Shown in pieces: positions 61,892-64,000 of a stretch of 64,000 nt of DNA (its first letter is position 1; every line of letters starts with the position of its first letter). Source of the DNA: Caballeronia sp. M1242. Lineage in GTDB: Bacteria; Pseudomonadota; Gammaproteobacteria; Burkholderiales; Burkholderiaceae. The position numbers and the translations under genes are program-made. The notes beneath the pieces are model-generated. The model was not told the DNA's origin. It made no database searches and saw only the letters and a list, made by a program, of their open reading frames with translations. The DNA lies in contig NZ_CP071132.1 of the NCBI RefSeq assembly GCF_017220215.1, positions 434,001-498,000 on the forward strand, in the 5' to 3' direction.

Positions 61892-62242
61892 ATGAAGTCC
61901 TTCGACATTTCGGTGGATGCGCAGGGGCGCGTCGTCGTTTCGCACGCCGAGCCCATCGGCGAGCATTGCAAAAGCCGCGCGCGACTGCTTGCGTCGCTGG
62001 TCGGCATGATCGCCGCGCCCGGCGCGTTCGAGCACTTCTGCGCGTGGCCCGAGCCGATGAGGCGCGACATCCTGCATCTCATGCATTCTCTCGCCGAAGA
62101 AAGCCTTCCGTTGCTCGCCGCGCTCGAACAACACACCGCGCAAGCCTTCTACGACAAGGGCGTGCACGCCGCAACCGAGCAGCGGCGCCAGGAACTCGCG
62201 GCCAACGCGCCGCCCGAGCCGATCGATTACACGCAGCGGTGA
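61892..62242 (+). CDS. Small protein of a three-member paralogous family (copy 2)
   Basis: This is a protein of 116 residues. The N-terminal block is FDISVDAQGRVVVSHAEPIGEH, the middle is ILHLMHSLAEESLPLLAALEQ, and the C-terminal block is AFYDKGVHAATEQ. These align in order with the proteins at 29595 and 63016. CGAGG lies upstream of the ATG. There is no TM or signal peptide. It lies 131 bp after the serine hydrolase. The function is unknown. Confidence 0.68.
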   Translation: MKSFDISVDAQGRVVVSHAEPIGEHCKSRARLLASLVGMIAAPGAFEHFCAWPEPMRRDILHLMHSLAEESLPLLAALEQHTAQAFYDKGVHAATEQRRQELAANAPPEPIDYTQR

Positions 62243-62315
62243 TCCGTGACCAGCGGCAGCAAAAAGCGCCCGTCGTCAATGTAGATTTTTGTCGATATGC
62301 GATCCCGATTATTTT

Positions 62316-62328
62316 CGATACGGTATCG
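62316..62328. promoter_or_regulatory. Palindrome in a promoter-like AT-rich gap
   Basis: CGATAC-G-GTATCG is a perfect 13-bp palindrome in the 120-bp gap upstream of the gene at 62363. The gap is AT-rich by local standards (TTTTTGTCGATATGC, CGATTATTTTCG) and includes TATAAC near 62343. It may be an operator of an unknown regulator. Confidence 0.4.
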
Positions 62329-62362
62329 TAATGCGCTCACGCTATAACGTATCAATATCGCG

Positions 62363-62860
62363 ATGCCGGAATCCGTGTCGCAACGGCTTCCGGCTGCACG
62401 TGAGGCAATCGAGAGCGCCATGAAACAACCATCAGAAAAAGGACGCGCCATGCAGCCGCCAGCCGGTGAGCGTATCGAACGAAGCATGTACATCCTCGGG
62501 CAGATCGGCGCGGTCGTGTGTCACGAACGCGGGCCGCGCCCGAACACCGTGATTCTCACGACCATGGCTTCGCATCCGGCCGAAGGTCTGTGGCTGGCCA
62601 TCACGCGCATGAACGAACTCTGCCCGGCCGTGCGCGGCCCGCGCCGCACGCTGCTGCAGTGGAAGCGCAGGGAGATCGCGCGGCTCGCTCGCATGCTGCC
62701 GCATCCGCTGCCGGCGGATGCCTGCGCGCAAACGCAAGTCCCGTTCTGGGCCGGCTACTGCCAATATTGGGAAGACGTGCTAAAGCAGCATGTCGATCGT
62801 GAGATGGACACGCCCGCAGTCGCGGTCGACGAAGTTCCGGCACGGCGCGTCAACGCCTGA
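62363..62860 (+). CDS. Hypothetical protein
   Basis: This is a protein of up to 165 residues; a start at 62420 (MKQPSEKGRAM) is also possible. The region around residues 49-80 (MYILGQIGAVVCHERGPRPN, VILTTMASHPAEGLWLAITRMNELCP) is the conserved-looking core and is followed by a basic stretch (WKRREIARLARML). There is no signal peptide. I do not recognise the family. It sits between the second and third copies of the small paralog family. Confidence 0.6.
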   Translation: MPESVSQRLPAAREAIESAMKQPSEKGRAMQPPAGERIERSMYILGQIGAVVCHERGPRPNTVILTTMASHPAEGLWLAITRMNELCPAVRGPRRTLLQWKRREIARLARMLPHPLPADACAQTQVPFWAGYCQYWEDVLKQHVDREMDTPAVAVDEVPARRVNA

Positions 62861-63015
62861 ACCGCTGCATCCACGCGCCACGGCAGTTGCCGCCCGTGAT
62901 CGACTCGGGCACACTTCGCGCGGCCGCGCGCAGCCGTTCGTCCGGATGCACAGGAATGCTTTCTCGCGAAGGAGCGGGCGCGTTGCGCCGTGTACCGAGC
63001 AACGAGGAAGAGCAG

Positions 63016-63429
63016 ATGGACCAAGTCAAGATCACGATCAACCCTGAAGGGCATCCTGTCATCGCGCATCCGGTGGCGATCGAAAAGCGCAGCAACGATG
63101 TCGCGCGTGCGGTCGCCGCGCTGTCGGATGTGCTGGCGAGCGGGGACGGCGCGGGCATCGGTCAGCCTGTGTTGATCGATCTGCTGCGCACCCTCGCGCA
63201 CGAGCAACGCGCGCTGACCGAGGCGCTGTCCGACCACACCGGCGAAGTGTCGACGGAAGAAGCGTATCGCCGAACCTACCGCCGCGCGTTCAGGAAGGGC
63301 TTCAGCGCCGGATTGCAACGCACGCTGCCCGCGCGGCCGGTCGACCGGAACGACAGCGCGTTGCTGAGCCCGCCTGCCGCGGCCGGCACCTCGCGAAGCG
63401 ACGCGCTGCGCCGTCTCAAGCAAGTCTAG
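63016..63429 (+). CDS. Small protein of a three-member paralogous family (copy 3)
   Basis: This is a protein of 137 residues. The N-terminal block is VKITINPEGHPVIAHPVAIEK, the middle VLIDLLRTLAHEQRALTEALSD, and the C-terminal RAFRKGFSAGLQ. A disordered tail of about 35 residues follows. GAGGAAG sits upstream of the ATG. It is tail-to-tail with a receiver protein 20 bp away, the same arrangement as copy 1. Confidence 0.68.
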   Translation: MDQVKITINPEGHPVIAHPVAIEKRSNDVARAVAALSDVLASGDGAGIGQPVLIDLLRTLAHEQRALTEALSDHTGEVSTEEAYRRTYRRAFRKGFSAGLQRTLPARPVDRNDSALLSPPAAAGTSRSDALRRLKQV

Positions 63430-63449
63430 TCACCCGCTCCGGCCAGCTT

Positions 63450-63914
63450 TCAGCACTCGCGCTCGCGCCGCGGTTCGTGCGTCGAATAATAGGCGCGCAT
63501 CACGTCGATCATGCGTTCCAGCGGACTCGGCTTTACGAAATAGCCGTTGAATCCGGTGCGACGCGCCCGCGCGCAATCGTCGGGGCACGTGCGGCTGGTG
63601 TGCGCGAGCAGCATCATCGACGTATCGAGCGCGCGTATCGCTTCGGCCGCTTCCCAGCCGTCGCCGAGGGGCATCATCAGATCGAGCAGCACGACGCCGG
63701 GCCGCCACTTGCGCGTAAGCGCCACGGCGTCGAGCCCCGTGTGCACCGCGCGGACGTTGAAGTCGGCGTCCTCGAACGCGAGACAGATGGCGCGCGTGGC
63801 GTCGAAATCGTCGTCGGCGATGAGCACGCGCGGTTCGTCGTGATGCGCAGCACGAACGGGAATCTGCCACACCGCTTCTTCCGGTACGCGTGCTTGTCGT
63901 TGCGTTGATTGCAT
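63450..63914 (-). CDS. Stand-alone CheY-like receiver protein
   Basis: This is a protein of 154 residues. The receiver has VLIADDDFDATRAICLAF (Asp-Asp pocket), VVLLDLMMPLGDGWEA (phospho-acceptor Asp), LLAHTSRT (Thr/Ser switch) and YFVKPSPLE (Lys and Pro). All catalytic residues are present, unlike the pseudo-receiver at 29048. About 28 residues precede the receiver. There is no output domain, so it probably works through protein contacts. No histidine kinase lies next to it. Confidence 0.85.
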   Translation of the reverse strand: MQSTQRQARVPEEAVWQIPVRAAHHDEPRVLIADDDFDATRAICLAFEDADFNVRAVHTGLDAVALTRKWRPGVVLLDLMMPLGDGWEAAEAIRALDTSMMLLAHTSRTCPDDCARARRTGFNGYFVKPSPLERMIDVMRAYYSTHEPRREREC

Positions 63915-64000
63915 TTTTTGGCCTCGGATTGACCGACTGTTTCAGCAACGCGCGTTCCGCGACGCAGCATTCAGGGTTTGCCCGAACAGTGCGGCGCGCG

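Noticed and set aside
1..64000. tRNA, rRNA, CRISPR arrays or insertion sequences
   Set aside because: I found no cloverleaf, no spaced direct repeats and no transposase or terminal inverted repeats.

Overview
The window reads as a stretch of a Burkholderiaceae genome, most like Caballeronia or Paraburkholderia. The evidence is high GC with strongly GC-biased third codon positions, a cyoABCD quinol oxidase, a Csu-type pilus, DUF3079 and DUF2000 small proteins, and many one-off catabolic islands each with its own TetR, LysR, AraC, LacI or IclR regulator. That mix suits a secondary chromosome or the accessory part of a main chromosome, but this placement is inference. I see no rRNA, tRNA, CRISPR array or insertion sequence.

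Layout. 1-3.3 kb: Bcr/CflA-type efflux pump (cut by the window edge), a bile-acid/Na+ symporter family carrier and a secreted GlcG/HbpS-like protein. 3.4-8.4 kb: TetR repressor divergent from a complete EmrAB-TolC-type tripartite efflux operon, with two perfect palindromic operators between them. 8.5-13.2 kb: periplasmic trehalase, PhnA/YjdM zinc-ribbon protein and a class A PBP. 13.2-20.5 kb: a leftward sulfonate-type locus (nitronate monooxygenase, TauD-like dioxygenase, binding protein, two permeases, ATPase) downstream of mmsA, with a divergent LysR gene. 21.5-31 kb: class I aldolase, alpha/beta hydrolase with divergent LysR, an orphan squalene/phytoene synthase, RlpA, DUF899 and GST, a stand-alone pseudo-receiver facing a small protein, and NudC. 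31-36.5 kb: a sugar-acid operon (IlvD/Edd dehydratase, RraA-fold aldolase, MFS carrier, LacI regulator) with tandem LacI-type operators. 36.5-42.3 kb: MarC, a small membrane protein, a two-domain glycosyltransferase, DUF2000, AraC regulator, YahK-like alcohol dehydrogenase, and a small unknown. 42.5-47.3 kb: a minimal four-gene Csu-type chaperone-usher pilus. 47.4-51.3 kb: small unknowns, DUF3079, a second nitronate monooxygenase, and the remains of a NarL-type regulator. 51.7-55.6 kb: cyoABCD. 55.7-59.2 kb: cupin dioxygenase, MFS, SDR and IclR operon with a 10-bp inverted repeat at its start. 59.2-64 kb: a UbiB-like protein without catalytic residues, a serine hydrolase, several small unknowns, and a single-domain receiver.

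How the parts work together. Three islands look like self-contained uptake-and-degradation units whose regulator is encoded in the unit and whose operator can be read from the DNA: the efflux operon (TetR), the sugar-acid operon (LacI) and the cupin/SDR operon (IclR). The sulfonate-type locus probably serves sulfur scavenging. The most unusual observation is a family of three small paralogous proteins (29.6, 61.9 and 63.0 kb). Two of them are encoded tail-to-tail with stand-alone receiver-domain proteins, which suggests a repeated two-gene module that I do not recognise. Genes are packed tightly, and several convergent pairs touch or overlap at their stop codons.
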